The notes: generated by a model from the letters alone, not told the origin. 37,648 nt of DNA from Clostridiales bacterium (GCA_031269465.1 JAISZB010000078.1:1-37648), one strand, 5' to 3'. Counted from the first letter of the stretch, positions 1-8,538 are shown. Numbers and translations are program-made.

Positions 1-370
1 CGCAAATTCCAACTATAATGAACCCGGCTTGGATCCAGGGGCTGAGAATTCGGGAAAGGCCGCCTAGGCGCACTTGGCCGGCAAAAAGCCTGGCGGCATA
101 AAAATTAGGCTGAATATAATTCAAAATACATAATTATTTAATGATAAAGCTATGCCATGAAGCGCTTTATTTCGATGCCTTTGTTCAATTATATTATGTG
201 TAATGAAGTTTCATCGCCGAACCTGAAGCATTCATCCCCCTAAGATTTTGGAACGCCAAAATGAAGTTGGCGCTGAAAGGTGACTTGGGGCTTTCGTTGA
301 ATGCGTTCGATTAATTATTTATAATTATGCAGAATAAGAACTTAAATTTTAAAATATATAAATTAATTGC

Positions 371-399
371 AAATCCAAAATCCGTTTTATTCAGAGCTG
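371..399 (+). repeat. Short repeat shared with the upstream end of an IS1595 relic
   Basis: About 28 bp here match the stretch at 29488-29514 at all but a few positions; both end in TTTATTCAGAGCTG. The second copy lies about 70 bp upstream of an IS1595-type transposase fragment, so this copy may be the solitary end of a lost insertion element. That origin is inference. The rest of 1-405 shows no coding signal that I can support. Confidence 0.4.
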
Positions 400-405
400 G
401 TTTAG

Positions 406-815
406 GCTTGGCATCTGACGCTCGAAATATATGAGGTTGCAGGACATACATTCGCCTCGGTCGCGATAAAGAACTCGGAATACTCATTTTAGGCGATGCG
501 GTAAACGGCAATACTCTTGTCTATGAGGATTATTCCACGACGATTGAGGAATATTTAGGCTCCTTAAAAACGCTTAGATCAAAGTTTGAAGGGAAATACA
601 ACAAAGTCTTCTTTTCGCATGTAATCGTTGAGGCAGAACCTGGCAATATTGAGAGCGGAATAGAAGTTTGCGAGGATATACTTGCAGGCTGCGCAGACAA
701 TATTCCCACGAGCTTTATGGGAGATGACGCATTTTTAGCGAAAAAAAGAGGTGAAAATTTTGCGAGAGAGTCGATGGAGGTTTGGCTAATGTTGTGTATA
801 GTAAGTAAAAGATGA
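406..815 (+). pseudogene. MBL-fold metallo-hydrolase C-terminal fragment, frameshifted
   Basis: Two adjacent frames together give the second half of a metallo-beta-lactamase-fold hydrolase. The first (about 406-465) reads LEIYEVAGHTFASVAIK. The second (about 465-815) reads ELGILILGDAVNG and then STTIEEYLGSLKTL. The GHT and LGDAVN blocks are typical of this fold, where the Asp of GDA is a metal ligand. The N-terminal HxHxDH half is absent and the frame changes near 465, so the gene is dead. Its TGA (813-815) overlaps the ATG of the broken rhamnulokinase gene (812), which suggests it was once the first translationally coupled gene of the rhamnose operon. The substrate is unknown. Confidence 0.6.
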
Positions 816-1721
816 GTAGAACCTGTCTTGCCATAAACATCGGCGCATCGTCGGGGCGACATATTTTAGGCGCTCTCGAAAGCGGAAAGTTAATCCTTAA
901 AGAAATTCACCGCTTCCCGCACAAAAACAAATCAGCGGCGCGTTTTTTGATGATACCGGATTATCTGAATTTTCTCCTGTGCGGCAAGGCGGTTTGCGAG
1001 TATACAAACGCGAGTTCCACGCAGATTGTCTGCGCGGCGACGCATGACTGGGATAGCGAGTTAATCGCGATGACAAGCTTTACCCGAGAGATTTTCCCGG
1101 ACATTAGCGCGCCGGGGACGGTGCTGGGCGAGTATAATGGCATAAAAGTCCTCACTGTTGCCTCGCACGATACAGGAAGCGCTTTTATGGCAGTCCCCGC
1201 GCGGGATGAGAACGCTGTGCATATATCAAGCGGAACTTGGTCTCTCTTGGGTGTTGTCAACAGCGAGCCGAATTTTTCGGATTGCTCTTTTACCAACGAG
1301 GGCGGTTATGGCAATACCTATTGCTATCTTAATAATCTCTCTGGGCTGTATCCACTGCAAAAACTCCGTGAAGAAACTGGGCTGACATTTGCCGGACTCG
1401 AAGCGCAGGCGCGAAGAGGCAGAACCTGCGACGCTTATAAAATATATGATAATCCTTCAAACGAATAAACTAAGGCGATAAAAGAACTGCAAAAAACACG
1501 GGTAAAGTATACACGAGCATTAACATAGTAGGCGGAGGCTCTCAAGATAGTTTCTTAAACGAACTAACAGCGGAATAGACAGGTCTGACAATATATGCGG
1601 GGCCTGTCAAGGCAACGGCAATATTCTAGCGCAGATGCTGGCAAGCGGTGAACTTGAATATTTAGAGGCCGCGAGAGAATGCATTAAAAAAACATTTGAA
1701 GTAAAGGAGTATAAACCGTGA
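812..1721 (+). pseudogene. rhaB: L-rhamnulokinase, internally deleted and interrupted
   Basis: RhaB would phosphorylate L-rhamnulose to L-rhamnulose 1-phosphate. The N-terminal ATPase-fold motif is clear (LAINIGASSGRHILGALESG), but after EIHRFPHK the reading jumps to the middle of the family (FLMIPDYLNFLLCG, then EYTNASSTQIV), so well over 100 codons are missing. The phosphate-binding part (SHDTGSAFMAVPA, HISSGTWSLLG) remains. A stop at 1466-1468 follows, and beyond it conserved C-terminal pieces (NIVGGGSQDSFLNELTAE, GPVKATA, LASGELEYLEAAREC) appear in shifting frames to the TGA at 1719-1721. That TGA overlaps the rhaA GTG. The product cannot be active, so this rhamnose pathway lacks its kinase unless another sugar kinase replaces it. 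Confidence 0.85.
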
Positions 1722-2959
1722 ACAATTATAGCAGAGCAAAATGCCAATACGCCGCGCTCGGCGTCGACGCTGACAGCGCAATCAACGAACTCGAAAAGGT
1801 CAAAATCTCCATCCACTGCTGGCAAGGGGACGACGTTTGCGGCTTCGACGGCTACGGCGCGTTAAGCGGCGGCATTCAAGCGACCGGTAGCTATCCCGGC
1901 AAGGCGAGAAACCCACAGGAACTGTTCGCCGATATCGACAAGGTGCTGTCTTTTATCCCGGGCAGGCACAAAATCAACGTCCACGCGAACTACGCCGTAT
2001 TCAACGGCGATTTTGCCGACCGCGACAAACTCCTGCCGCGCCACTTCAAGGCTTGGGTGGATTACGCCAAATCGCGCGGACTTGGACTTGATTTCAATCC
2101 GACTTTTTTCTCCCACGAAAAAGCGAGCGCCGCGACATTATCAAGTTCTGACGAAGGCGTCCGCAGGTTCTGGGTCGAGCATACAAAGGCTTGCATCAAG
2201 ATTGCGGAATATTTTGCGAGCGAAGTCGGGCAGCCGAGCCTGCTCAACATCTGGATTCCCGACGGGCTCAAAGACGTTCCGGGCAGCCGCCTCGCCCCGC
2301 GTGAGCGATTCAAGGCGTCGCTTGACGAGGCGCTCGCCACTGCCTATGATAAATCCAAAGTCTATATCTCGCTTGAAAGCAAGGTGTTCGGAATCGGCTT
2401 TGAGAGTTACACCGTCGGTAGCGCGGAGTTCTGTATTCTCTACGCAGCGAAGAACAACCTTGTTCCTCTTATGGATAATGGGCATTATCACCCGACCGAA
2501 TTTGTCAGCGACAAAATCTCGTCGCTTTTGCTGTTTGCAGATAAAATCGGGCTGCATCTAACTCGCCCCGTACGCTGGGACAGCGACCACGTGGTGCTCT
2601 TTGATGATGAAACGCGTGAAATAGCCAAGGAACTCGTCCGCAACAACGCGCTTGACCGTGTGTTTTTAGCGACCGATTTTTTTGACGCGTCAATCAACCG
2701 CATATCCGCTTGGGTTACAGGCATTCGCGCGGTGCAAAAGGCGCTCCTGTTCGCTCTCTTGCAACCGAACGGCAAACTCAGGCAACTGCAAGACGAGGGC
2801 AGGTTCTCGGAACTTATGGTTATACACGAGGAACTCAAAACGGCTCCGTTCGGCGAAATTTGGGAGGAGTTTTTGCGCAAAGACAATATGCCAAGCGGAA
2901 CAGACGCATTCGGCGAAATCAGGGAATACGAGCAAGAAATCCTGCTAAAAAGGGTGTAA
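1718..2959 (+). CDS. rhaA: L-rhamnose isomerase
   Basis: This enzyme interconverts L-rhamnose and L-rhamnulose in the cytoplasm, the first step of rhamnose use. The 413-residue product has the usual family length. The N-terminus contains KVKISIHCWQGDDVCGFD. The metal-site region includes DNGHYHP (Asp253 onward) and RWDSDH (286-291), as in other aldose-ketose isomerases of this type. Translation starts at GTG 1718, 8 nt after AAGGAG (1704-1709); the GTGA overlap with the broken rhaB ORF points to former coupling. rhaD follows 3 nt downstream in the same transcript. I see no frameshift or missing motif, so the protein is probably functional. Confidence 0.95.
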   Translation: MNNYSRAKCQYAALGVDADSAINELEKVKISIHCWQGDDVCGFDGYGALSGGIQATGSYPGKARNPQELFADIDKVLSFIPGRHKINVHANYAVFNGDFADRDKLLPRHFKAWVDYAKSRGLGLDFNPTFFSHEKASAATLSSSDEGVRRFWVEHTKACIKIAEYFASEVGQPSLLNIWIPDGLKDVPGSRLAPRERFKASLDEALATAYDKSKVYISLESKVFGIGFESYTVGSAEFCILYAAKNNLVPLMDNGHYHPTEFVSDKISSLLLFADKIGLHLTRPVRWDSDHVVLFDDETREIAKELVRNNALDRVFLATDFFDASINRISAWVTGIRAVQKALLFALLQPNGKLRQLQDEGRFSELMVIHEELKTAPFGEIWEEFLRKDNMPSGTDAFGEIREYEQEILLKRV

Positions 2960-2962
2960 TCA

Positions 2963-3784
2963 ATGAAAAATATCTACGGCAGCAAAGCGGTTTCTGGATT
3001 TATCCGCATGTGCGGAGACGGTTTCGCGCAAGGCTGGCACGAACGCAACGGCGGCAATCTGACATATCGAATGTCGCCCGAAGATATAAAGTTATGCTGC
3101 GATTTTTTCGATGCTGGCGGAGAATGGGTCAATATGGGAGTTTCTGCAGATAACCTTAAAAACGAGTATTTTCTCACAACCGGCAGCGGAAAATATTTTC
3201 GAAACATAAAAGTAGAACCGTTCGAAAACATCGGGATTGTAGAGATAAATGAACGCGGAGACAGTTGGCGGATTGTGTGGGGGCTTGAAAACGGCGCGAA
3301 ACCCACAAGCGAGTTCCCGAGCCATTTTATGAACCACAGCGTACGTAAATCGGCAACTGGCGTAAACCGGGTCATCTACCACGCGCACACGCCGAATGTG
3401 ATTGCGCTGACATATGTTTTGCCGCTAAATGCTAAAAACTTCACCCGCGCACTGTGGCAATCGGCGACCGAATGCCCTGTAGTATTCCCGGACGGCGTCG
3501 GCGTTGTGCCTTGGATGGTTCCGGGCGGGGCGGAGATTGCAAAGGCGACAAGCGAGATTATGAAATCGCTCCCTGCGGCAATCTGGGCGCACCACGGGAC
3601 ATTCTGCTCCGGCGCGGATTTTGACGAAGCTTTTGGGCTTATGCATACAATTGAAAAGGCAGCGGAGATTTACGTTCTGGCACTGAGCACTGGCAGGCCG
3701 TTCTTGCAGACAATCACCGACGACAACCTACGCGCAATCGCGTTCGACTTCGGGGTCACCCTGAACGAGGCGTTTTTGGGGTAG
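2963..3784 (+). CDS. rhaD: Rhamnulose-1-phosphate aldolase
   Basis: This class II, zinc-dependent aldolase cleaves L-rhamnulose 1-phosphate to dihydroxyacetone phosphate and L-lactaldehyde. The 273-residue length matches the family. The zinc ligands appear as HAH (His140, His142) and a His of AHHG (His211), one position off the ligands of the E. coli enzyme, with the conserved TECPVVFPDG block at 169-178. The start lies 3 nt after the rhaA stop, with a weak AAGGGTG ribosome binding site, so translation probably depends on rhaA. It is intact and is the last gene before the terminator at 3902. Its substrate would normally come from RhaB, whose local gene is broken. Confidence 0.95.
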   Translation: MKNIYGSKAVSGFIRMCGDGFAQGWHERNGGNLTYRMSPEDIKLCCDFFDAGGEWVNMGVSADNLKNEYFLTTGSGKYFRNIKVEPFENIGIVEINERGDSWRIVWGLENGAKPTSEFPSHFMNHSVRKSATGVNRVIYHAHTPNVIALTYVLPLNAKNFTRALWQSATECPVVFPDGVGVVPWMVPGGAEIAKATSEIMKSLPAAIWAHHGTFCSGADFDEAFGLMHTIEKAAEIYVLALSTGRPFLQTITDDNLRAIAFDFGVTLNEAFLG

Positions 3785-3901
3785 ATGAAAAACGAATAGA
3801 ATCAAGGAATGCCCAATGATGCTAAATAAAAACTTGATTCTAAAACTCCATTGTCTGATTTCAAAATTTAGCGCTCCTTGGCGTGCGATTATTATCCTAT
3901 G

Positions 3902-3936
3902 CCCCTTGGATGGATTTAGTCCACTCAAGGGGTTTT
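3902..3936 (+). terminator. Rho-independent terminator of the rhamnose operon
   Basis: CCCCTTG pairs with CAAGGGG around an inner ATGG/CCAC-like extension and is followed by TTTTGCGTTTTG. It lies 118 nt after rhaD and closes the operon. Confidence 0.75.
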
Positions 3937-4019
3937 GCGTTTTGAATAATTGCCCGCTGCCGCTCTCCGACTCCCTCTCCTTATCTTTGAACATTTCTAG
4001 AATAAGGAGAAGACGGACT

Positions 4020-4130
4020 ATGGCAAAATATAGTTATCCTTTCATTGACGACGAGAAAGCGCCTGTCCGCGAGGAAGTCTACAGAGCCTACAAACAAGAA
4101 GCTGTGGCTATCTTTAAACCTGACGCCTGA
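4020..4130 (+). pseudogene. Truncated N-terminus of a small sigma-factor-like protein of conjugative elements
   Basis: An ATG at 4020 sits 10 nt after a good AAGGAG site (4004-4009) and encodes MAKYSYPFIDDEKAPVREEV followed by YRAYKQ. This resembles the start of the small sigma-70-like proteins found in Tn916-type and related elements (a basic, YxY-rich start, then VSEEVYRA). After about 26 residues the frame runs into sequence that belongs to the oppositely oriented small-ORF relic at 4088-4278, and it stops at 4128. The join is therefore a recombination junction, and no HTH region remains. Family assignment is moderate; the truncation is visible directly. Confidence 0.45.
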
Positions 4131-4278
4131 TCGAGAGTATAGATTCCAAACTCTTCATGTACTTGTGCGACCTCTCCCTTCAGAAAGGCGATTCGCTTTC
4201 TGAGCGTCATATTCTTTGTTTTTGTATAGAAGTTTATTCGATTCTGTCTAACTCGTCCTCAATAGGATTCTTCTTCAT
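4088..4278 (-). pseudogene. Small partner protein of a PIN-domain gene (TA-like), frameshifted
   Basis: On the minus strand an ATG at 4278 follows GGAGGTGAC (4284-4292) and encodes MKKNPIEDELDRIE before a stop. A neighbouring frame then continues TKNMTLRKRIAFL, EVAQVHEEFGIYTLDQASGL. The pattern ELDRIR...YEKTKxMTxxxRIAxL...xxHExFGI belongs to a family of small proteins that, as I recall, are often encoded directly after PIN-domain genes. It overlaps the end of the PIN relic (stop at 4259-4261), consistent with a coupled pair. Whether this family acts as an antitoxin is inference. A frameshift near residue 14 makes this copy inactive. Confidence 0.5.
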
Positions 4279-4770
4279 TTCTTGTCACCTCCATCGCAGT
4301 CGCAAAAATGTCGTTTCTATAGCCTTCACAGAAATTTATGGGATCGGTCATCTCTTTTGTCTTCAGCCTATTTATATGCTTGAAATTAAAGGATAAGACA
4401 CAGTCAGAACCCATTCACAGTTACGCAAGCGATATGTGCGCTATCGAGCCAATAACTGGCTGGAATCACATGGTCACGAATATAGATACCAGCCAAAGCG
4501 TCGGATTTAACGGTAATGAAGACTTCGGCTATGCCATATCTTTCTGTCAGGGCAAGAATTTCGCTTCGTTAGTACAGCGGGCTTTGCTCAACTCATAAGT
4601 TACATACTCCGTCGTATGTCCTTCATACTCACCAGCGCCTATTGACTCGAACATTCTTACGGTGTCGATGCGACTGTAGAGCTACTGCGGTGGCACGAAG
4701 TACGCCCGCTTATTTTGAAGCGTCAAGAGCCATACGGTAATAGTATTTCCCCGCTCATTAATTGAGTGAA
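4259..4770 (-). pseudogene. PIN-domain ribonuclease-like protein, decayed
   Basis: Read on the minus strand, pieces in shifting frames are RIDTVRMFESIG, EYEGHTTEYVTYELSKAR, LTERYGIAEVFITVKSDALA, RDHVIPASYWLDSAHIA, DCVLSFNFKHINRLKTKE and GYRNDIFATAMEVTR. The late DSAHIA...SFNFKHINR arrangement resembles the C-terminal half of VapC/PIN-type nucleases, where Asp residues bind metal. There are in-frame stops, at least two frameshifts and no clear start, so the gene is dead. Its end overlaps the small downstream ORF by about 20 nt. PIN family assignment is moderate and the exact subfamily is unknown. Confidence 0.5.
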
Positions 4771-4773
4771 CCT

Positions 4774-5325
4774 CTATAACTTGACGTATTTGCAAAGCTC
4801 GTGGTTCAGCATCCGCATAATCTTCAGCTCATCCTCGGCGTCGGTCAGCGCGTTGTGGAGTTCGCGATACCCGCTATCCTCGCTTAAAAGCCTAAAAATG
4901 CTCTCAACGCCGTAACCGCGTTTAAGCCGTCCCGTGCGGCAGCAGTCAGCGTGAGCGGGGATTTTGCGGTTATGTTGACGATATGCCGCCAACTTCATAA
5001 TATCATACCACGAAAAGTGAGCAATCTCCGGCAAGTGCCGATAGTCAAACGCAGCGTTGTAAGCGAATATCGCGCCGGTATTGTGACCGGATAGGAATTC
5101 TGTCATATGTGATATTGCAATTTCTCTCGAACCTTCAAAGTCTGGCCTTATGTTGTTGGCGTACAGTGCATAGTCGTACATGCCCCCGTGGTTTTTAAAA
5201 GGCGTTAGTATGTAATATCGTTTGTCAAGCAACTCGAAAGTCGCGGAGTCGGCAACGACAACTCCGATTGACATAACCGCGTCGTCCCAAGTCGTCTCGG
5301 TATCAATTACTGCAAAACGGTTCAT
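4774..5325 (-). CDS. DEDDh 3'-5' exonuclease (DnaQ/RNase T-like)
   Basis: This is a 183-residue single-domain exonuclease of the DnaQ superfamily, expected to remove nucleotides from 3' ends of DNA or RNA using two metal ions. All catalytic positions are visible: Asp8 and Glu10 (VIDTET), Asp94 (YNAAFDYRHL), and His157 with Asp162 (LHNALTDAED), the DEDDh arrangement. I chose ATG 5325 because GGGGTGAG lies 5 nt upstream; a GTG at 5334, overlapping the TGA of the decayed ZIP gene, is the alternative. It probably once formed an operon with that transporter gene, whose promoter and leader survive. No polymerase domain is present, so this is a stand-alone nuclease, not PolC. Its substrate is unknown. 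Confidence 0.85.
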   Translation of the reverse strand: MNRFAVIDTETTWDDAVMSIGVVVADSATFELLDKRYYILTPFKNHGGMYDYALYANNIRPDFEGSREIAISHMTEFLSGHNTGAIFAYNAAFDYRHLPEIAHFSWYDIMKLAAYRQHNRKIPAHADCCRTGRLKRGYGVESIFRLLSEDSGYRELHNALTDAEDELKIMRMLNHELCKYVKL

Positions 5326-5330
5326 AGTTC

Positions 5331-5867
5331 TCACCCCAGCGCAACATCAAGTATCATCATCGACGCGAAGCCAAGCACCGCACATACCGTTCCCGCAATC
5401 GCATGTTCGCCGCTCTGAGCTTCGGGGATTAGTTCCTCTATCACAACATAGAACATAGCGCCCGACGCGAATGCGAGTGTAAACGGTAAAGCAGCCGTTA
5501 TCGAGCTTGCGACTATCAATGCGATTAACCCTCCGACAGGTTCCGCCACTCAGGACGCGCTGCCCGCAAAAAACGCCGCGCCTTTTCGCTTGCCCTCCCG
5601 ATTAGCGCCATAGAGATGACCGCATGCGCTGAAGCGCGATTCCCACCGACAGCGCCCTCAATCGTAATATCGGAGCCGCCCCCGCGTACGCCACTCCGGC
5701 CGCCATGCCCTCAGGGATATTGTGGAGCGTGACAGCGAGTATCAGCGCTGCGTTCTTGCTCAGTTTGGAGTGCAGACCCTCTGGTTTGTCGCTATTAAGA
5801 TGCAAGTGAGGTATCAAATGGTCGAGCCGCAACAGAAACTCGCTGTGATTGGTTCAGCCTGCCTCAT
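5331..5867 (-). pseudogene. ZIP-family metal transporter, N-terminal deletion and frameshifts
   Basis: Recognisable ZIP segments are LDHLIPHLHLNSDKPEG (His-rich loop), LAVTLHNIPEGMAAGVAYA (TM4 metal-site motif HNIPEG), then AEPVGGLIAL (TM5 motif E-P-x-G) and a C-terminal block with LAFASGAMFYVVIEELIPEA. The family transports Zn, Fe or Mn into the cytoplasm. The start codon and ribosome binding site remain (ATG 5867, GGAGGAG 5871-5877), but the first few codons run directly into the region after TM3, so the first membrane helices are lost. A further frameshift lies near 5550-5630. The transporter cannot be functional. Confidence 0.8.
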
Positions 5868-5916
5868 TATCTCCTCCTTTTCCGGGCAGTTTGCCATAGC
5901 TTCAATGTCTGTCGTT

Positions 5917-5945
5917 ATTATACCATGTATATGGACAGGATGCAC
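5917..5945 (-). promoter_or_regulatory. Possible extended -10 promoter of the ZIP/exonuclease transcript
   Basis: On the minus strand TGGTATAAT (the -10 box at 5917-5922, with an upstream TG) lies about 50 nt before the ZIP ATG. The hexamer 17 nt upstream (GTGCAT) is a poor -35, which an extended -10 can tolerate. If active, it now drives mainly the exonuclease gene. Confidence 0.4.
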
Positions 5946-6603
5946 CCTCTCCCCGGCCGCCAAAGTCGACCAGCAAGCTGCATGCGGTTTGCCGTATCCA
6001 AAAAGTTGCCATGATTTGTCATAACTGACTCAGCACTGATGGCGTTCTATACCGAATACGTTCTAGTTGCAATCCACCAACGCACTCATTGGCAGGTGAA
6101 TAAGCGCGCTATAGCTATAGATGGATTTTCAAAATAACCAGCATTAGCTGGGCAAAAAGCAAAAATGCACTGTAAGAACCTTGTAAATCCGCGTTTGAGT
6201 CATTGTCGCAGGGCAGTACCCGCTAGAGTTTAAAGCCCCATGGAATTTTAAGTTGCTAATTTTTATTCTTTGCATTGAAATCGCCGTCGAATTACGATAA
6301 AATAGGCCTATCCTGCAAAGTTGCAACGCAAGCCTAATCCATGGCCGAATGCAAACTTACTGTCAAAGGTGGAAGCCAGTTTCTCCGATGCCGGCAAATG
6401 CGCCGATTAACCCTCCTTGGCTTATTGATGCGCGCAAGGGTCGAAATCCACTGTATGAGCGTTTCTGAAAAAGCTGCCTTGCAAAAGGGAGAATTCTTAG
6501 GGTTCATTCAGGCGCGGTCTATTCTCGCCATAGATTGATTCATTTGGGGAAGCTCCGCGAGGAATTTGGCGGCGGCTTGCCAAAGCTCTTTTCTACATAT
6601 GCC

Positions 6604-6738
6604 GATTCCGATTTTTATCAAAAGTTCCTTTTTTAGATCTTGATTATCCATTGAGTGGTGCAAAATGCCGATATCACCATTTCGCACTCGCTGTATAATC
6701 AAGCTTTAAAAAAGGCAGTTTAGTACGAAAATCAATAT
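6604..6738. repeat. Palindromic repeat element, copy 1
   Basis: A degenerate copy of a dispersed hairpin element. The outer arms pair TTCCTTTTTTAGATCTTGAT (left) with the complement of ATCAAGCTTTAAAAAAGGCA (right). Inside is GTGCAAAATGCC-GATATC-ACCATTTCGCAC (6658-6687), a decayed form of the 30-bp palindrome of copy 4. It lies in the 920-bp gap between the ZIP relic and the next gene. The rest of 5945-6800 has no supportable gene. Confidence 0.75.
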
Positions 6739-6807
6739 TCATCAAGCAAGAAAAGCAGGGGGAGGAAATCAAACGCCAGATGAACCAATGCGGGGAGGGT
6801 TTGAATA

Positions 6808-8538
6808 ATGGCGGCTGGCATCTCTATAGAAGCGGGCGTTTCCATTGCTGCGCTGTGCTTGGCGCTTCTCGTTCTGAAACGAATTAACGCGCCACAATGG
6901 AAAATCTATGTTTTGTTGGCGCTTGCGGGTTTTTGGGTGGCGTTTATTGCCTCAGCCTCGCTTGGCGCTGCGCAAAAGGCTGAGATCGCGAATCTGATGG
7001 ATGATATCTTAGCGGCAGATGGCATTATTGAACGCGTCGAACCGCATTTCATGGGAATCGTAACAGAAATGCATGGAAGCTCAATTTTACTAACCGTCAA
7101 CGAGGGCGAAGAAGTCCGCAACAGTTCTGACTTGATAAGCGTATCGCTTGATGCCTTTGTAAATGGAGGCATTTTTAGCGCAAATGTAGGAGATGAAGTG
7201 CTTGTCTATTATAACGGAGAGATTTTCGAAGGCCATGTACCGCGGATAAAAGCTTCTTCAGCGATATTGACAAAGGAACGAGAAGAGGTTCAATACGCCG
7301 CAACAATCTATGCCTGGATTGATGAAGAGAATTATACTGCCTTTAGCTATGACGTCCCTTATCTCTTCGCTGTTTTCAGCGGGCGCCCCATGTTGAAGAA
7401 AAACGATATGCATAATTCAGGCAACGTATTCCATGATCCCAGAGAAATCAAAAATGCTCTTGAGGAATTATTATACGACTCCTTTTATTTGACTCTTTAT
7501 TTTCGTGAAATAGAGGATTCATATTATATTTCAACGGATGAGTTGCGGGAAATAGCTGAAAAAATCATAGAGCCATTCCCTGCTGTCAGATATGAAATTG
7601 TTGTTCCTTCGGTGTCCGAAGCCGCTGAGGCCGCGTTCGGATCACCGCATTCAACCGATTGGCCAGGGAATTTAAAAGGCAAGGCAATGACGCTGGAAGA
7701 AGCGCAGCATTTTGTTGAGGATAAATCAAACCTTGCCATCTCAGATTTGGCTGAGTACAAAGGTTTCAATTTCTCGTCCAATACGAACGCCTGTATAATG
7801 CTCTACAGCGTGGATGGCGGATATACGCTGGATGTCAGAGCTGGAAGCGATGGCAAACTCACAAGCGCAGACCTCCGAAAAAGAACTGTTTCTTATCAAG
7901 CAGAACAAGCAGCGCAAGTTTCAACAGATCAATCTTCAATTGATAATGAGTATGCGGCGAGACTCGCAAATATGTTTGTAGATTCGCTGAACCTGGGCGT
8001 TGACCTCACTGGCGATGCTGGCGCCATTAGGTCTTGGTGTGAGTTGGCAGCTAATGGAAATCCCCAGTTTTATCTTAACGAGGACAGCATAGAAGCATAT
8101 CAAAACTCTCCGGAAAGATATGTTTTTGAAATCAACTCTCTTCAAGCGGACATCGTTTATTCAGCATCAATCTACGTCAGCTTAGTTGATGGATCTCCAA
8201 GTTTTTACTGCCCCTTTACGAGATATTATCCAGATGTCCCTCCTTGCTTTATTAGCTATGTCGAAGGACTTAAAAGCGGCAATGCGTACAAACTGGCAAA
8301 GGCGCTTTCCTCGGAAAGCGGATCTGCTGCGATCAAGAAACTCATTCCCGAAGCAGAGCGCCATATAGAGCATTACAGCAGATATAACCTGGAAACAGTC
8401 AAAATATCCGGACGAATAAAGTACGATGATTCTCGAAAGCAGTTTTTCTGCGCCTTCTCAGACGCAAATGATGAGCGCTTTGAGATCAAGCTTGGCATCG
8501 TCAACGGACAGATTGGCATTCTGCCGCCAATAGAGTAG
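6808..8538 (+). CDS. Membrane-anchored protein with a DUF3221-like domain, function unknown
   Basis: The 576-residue protein has two N-terminal hydrophobic helices (about 7-24 and 32-53). Residues 81-148 (GIVTEM...ILLTVNEGEEV, SSDLISVSLDAF, VGDEVLVYYNGEI) match the DUF3221/YobA-like small beta domain found in secreted Bacillota proteins. The remaining 420 residues are soluble, acidic and unrecognised, and are probably outside the cell. An HSTDW stretch near 285 and a C-terminal YDDSRKQFFCAFSDANDE segment stand out but name no family I know. The ATG follows GGGAGGG at a normal distance. A perfect 7-bp hairpin (8539-8556) directly follows the stop but has no T-run. There is no operon partner. 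Function not assigned. Confidence 0.75.
   Translation: MAAGISIEAGVSIAALCLALLVLKRINAPQWKIYVLLALAGFWVAFIASASLGAAQKAEIANLMDDILAADGIIERVEPHFMGIVTEMHGSSILLTVNEGEEVRNSSDLISVSLDAFVNGGIFSANVGDEVLVYYNGEIFEGHVPRIKASSAILTKEREEVQYAATIYAWIDEENYTAFSYDVPYLFAVFSGRPMLKKNDMHNSGNVFHDPREIKNALEELLYDSFYLTLYFREIEDSYYISTDELREIAEKIIEPFPAVRYEIVVPSVSEAAEAAFGSPHSTDWPGNLKGKAMTLEEAQHFVEDKSNLAISDLAEYKGFNFSSNTNACIMLYSVDGGYTLDVRAGSDGKLTSADLRKRTVSYQAEQAAQVSTDQSSIDNEYAARLANMFVDSLNLGVDLTGDAGAIRSWCELAANGNPQFYLNEDSIEAYQNSPERYVFEINSLQADIVYSASIYVSLVDGSPSFYCPFTRYYPDVPPCFISYVEGLKSGNAYKLAKALSSESGSAAIKKLIPEAERHIEHYSRYNLETVKISGRIKYDDSRKQFFCAFSDANDERFEIKLGIVNGQIGILPPIE

Noticed and set aside
1961..2886. Long alternative-frame ORFs inside rhaA on both strands
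   Set aside because: rhaA has clear family identity over its full length; the others lack ribosome binding sites and known motifs.
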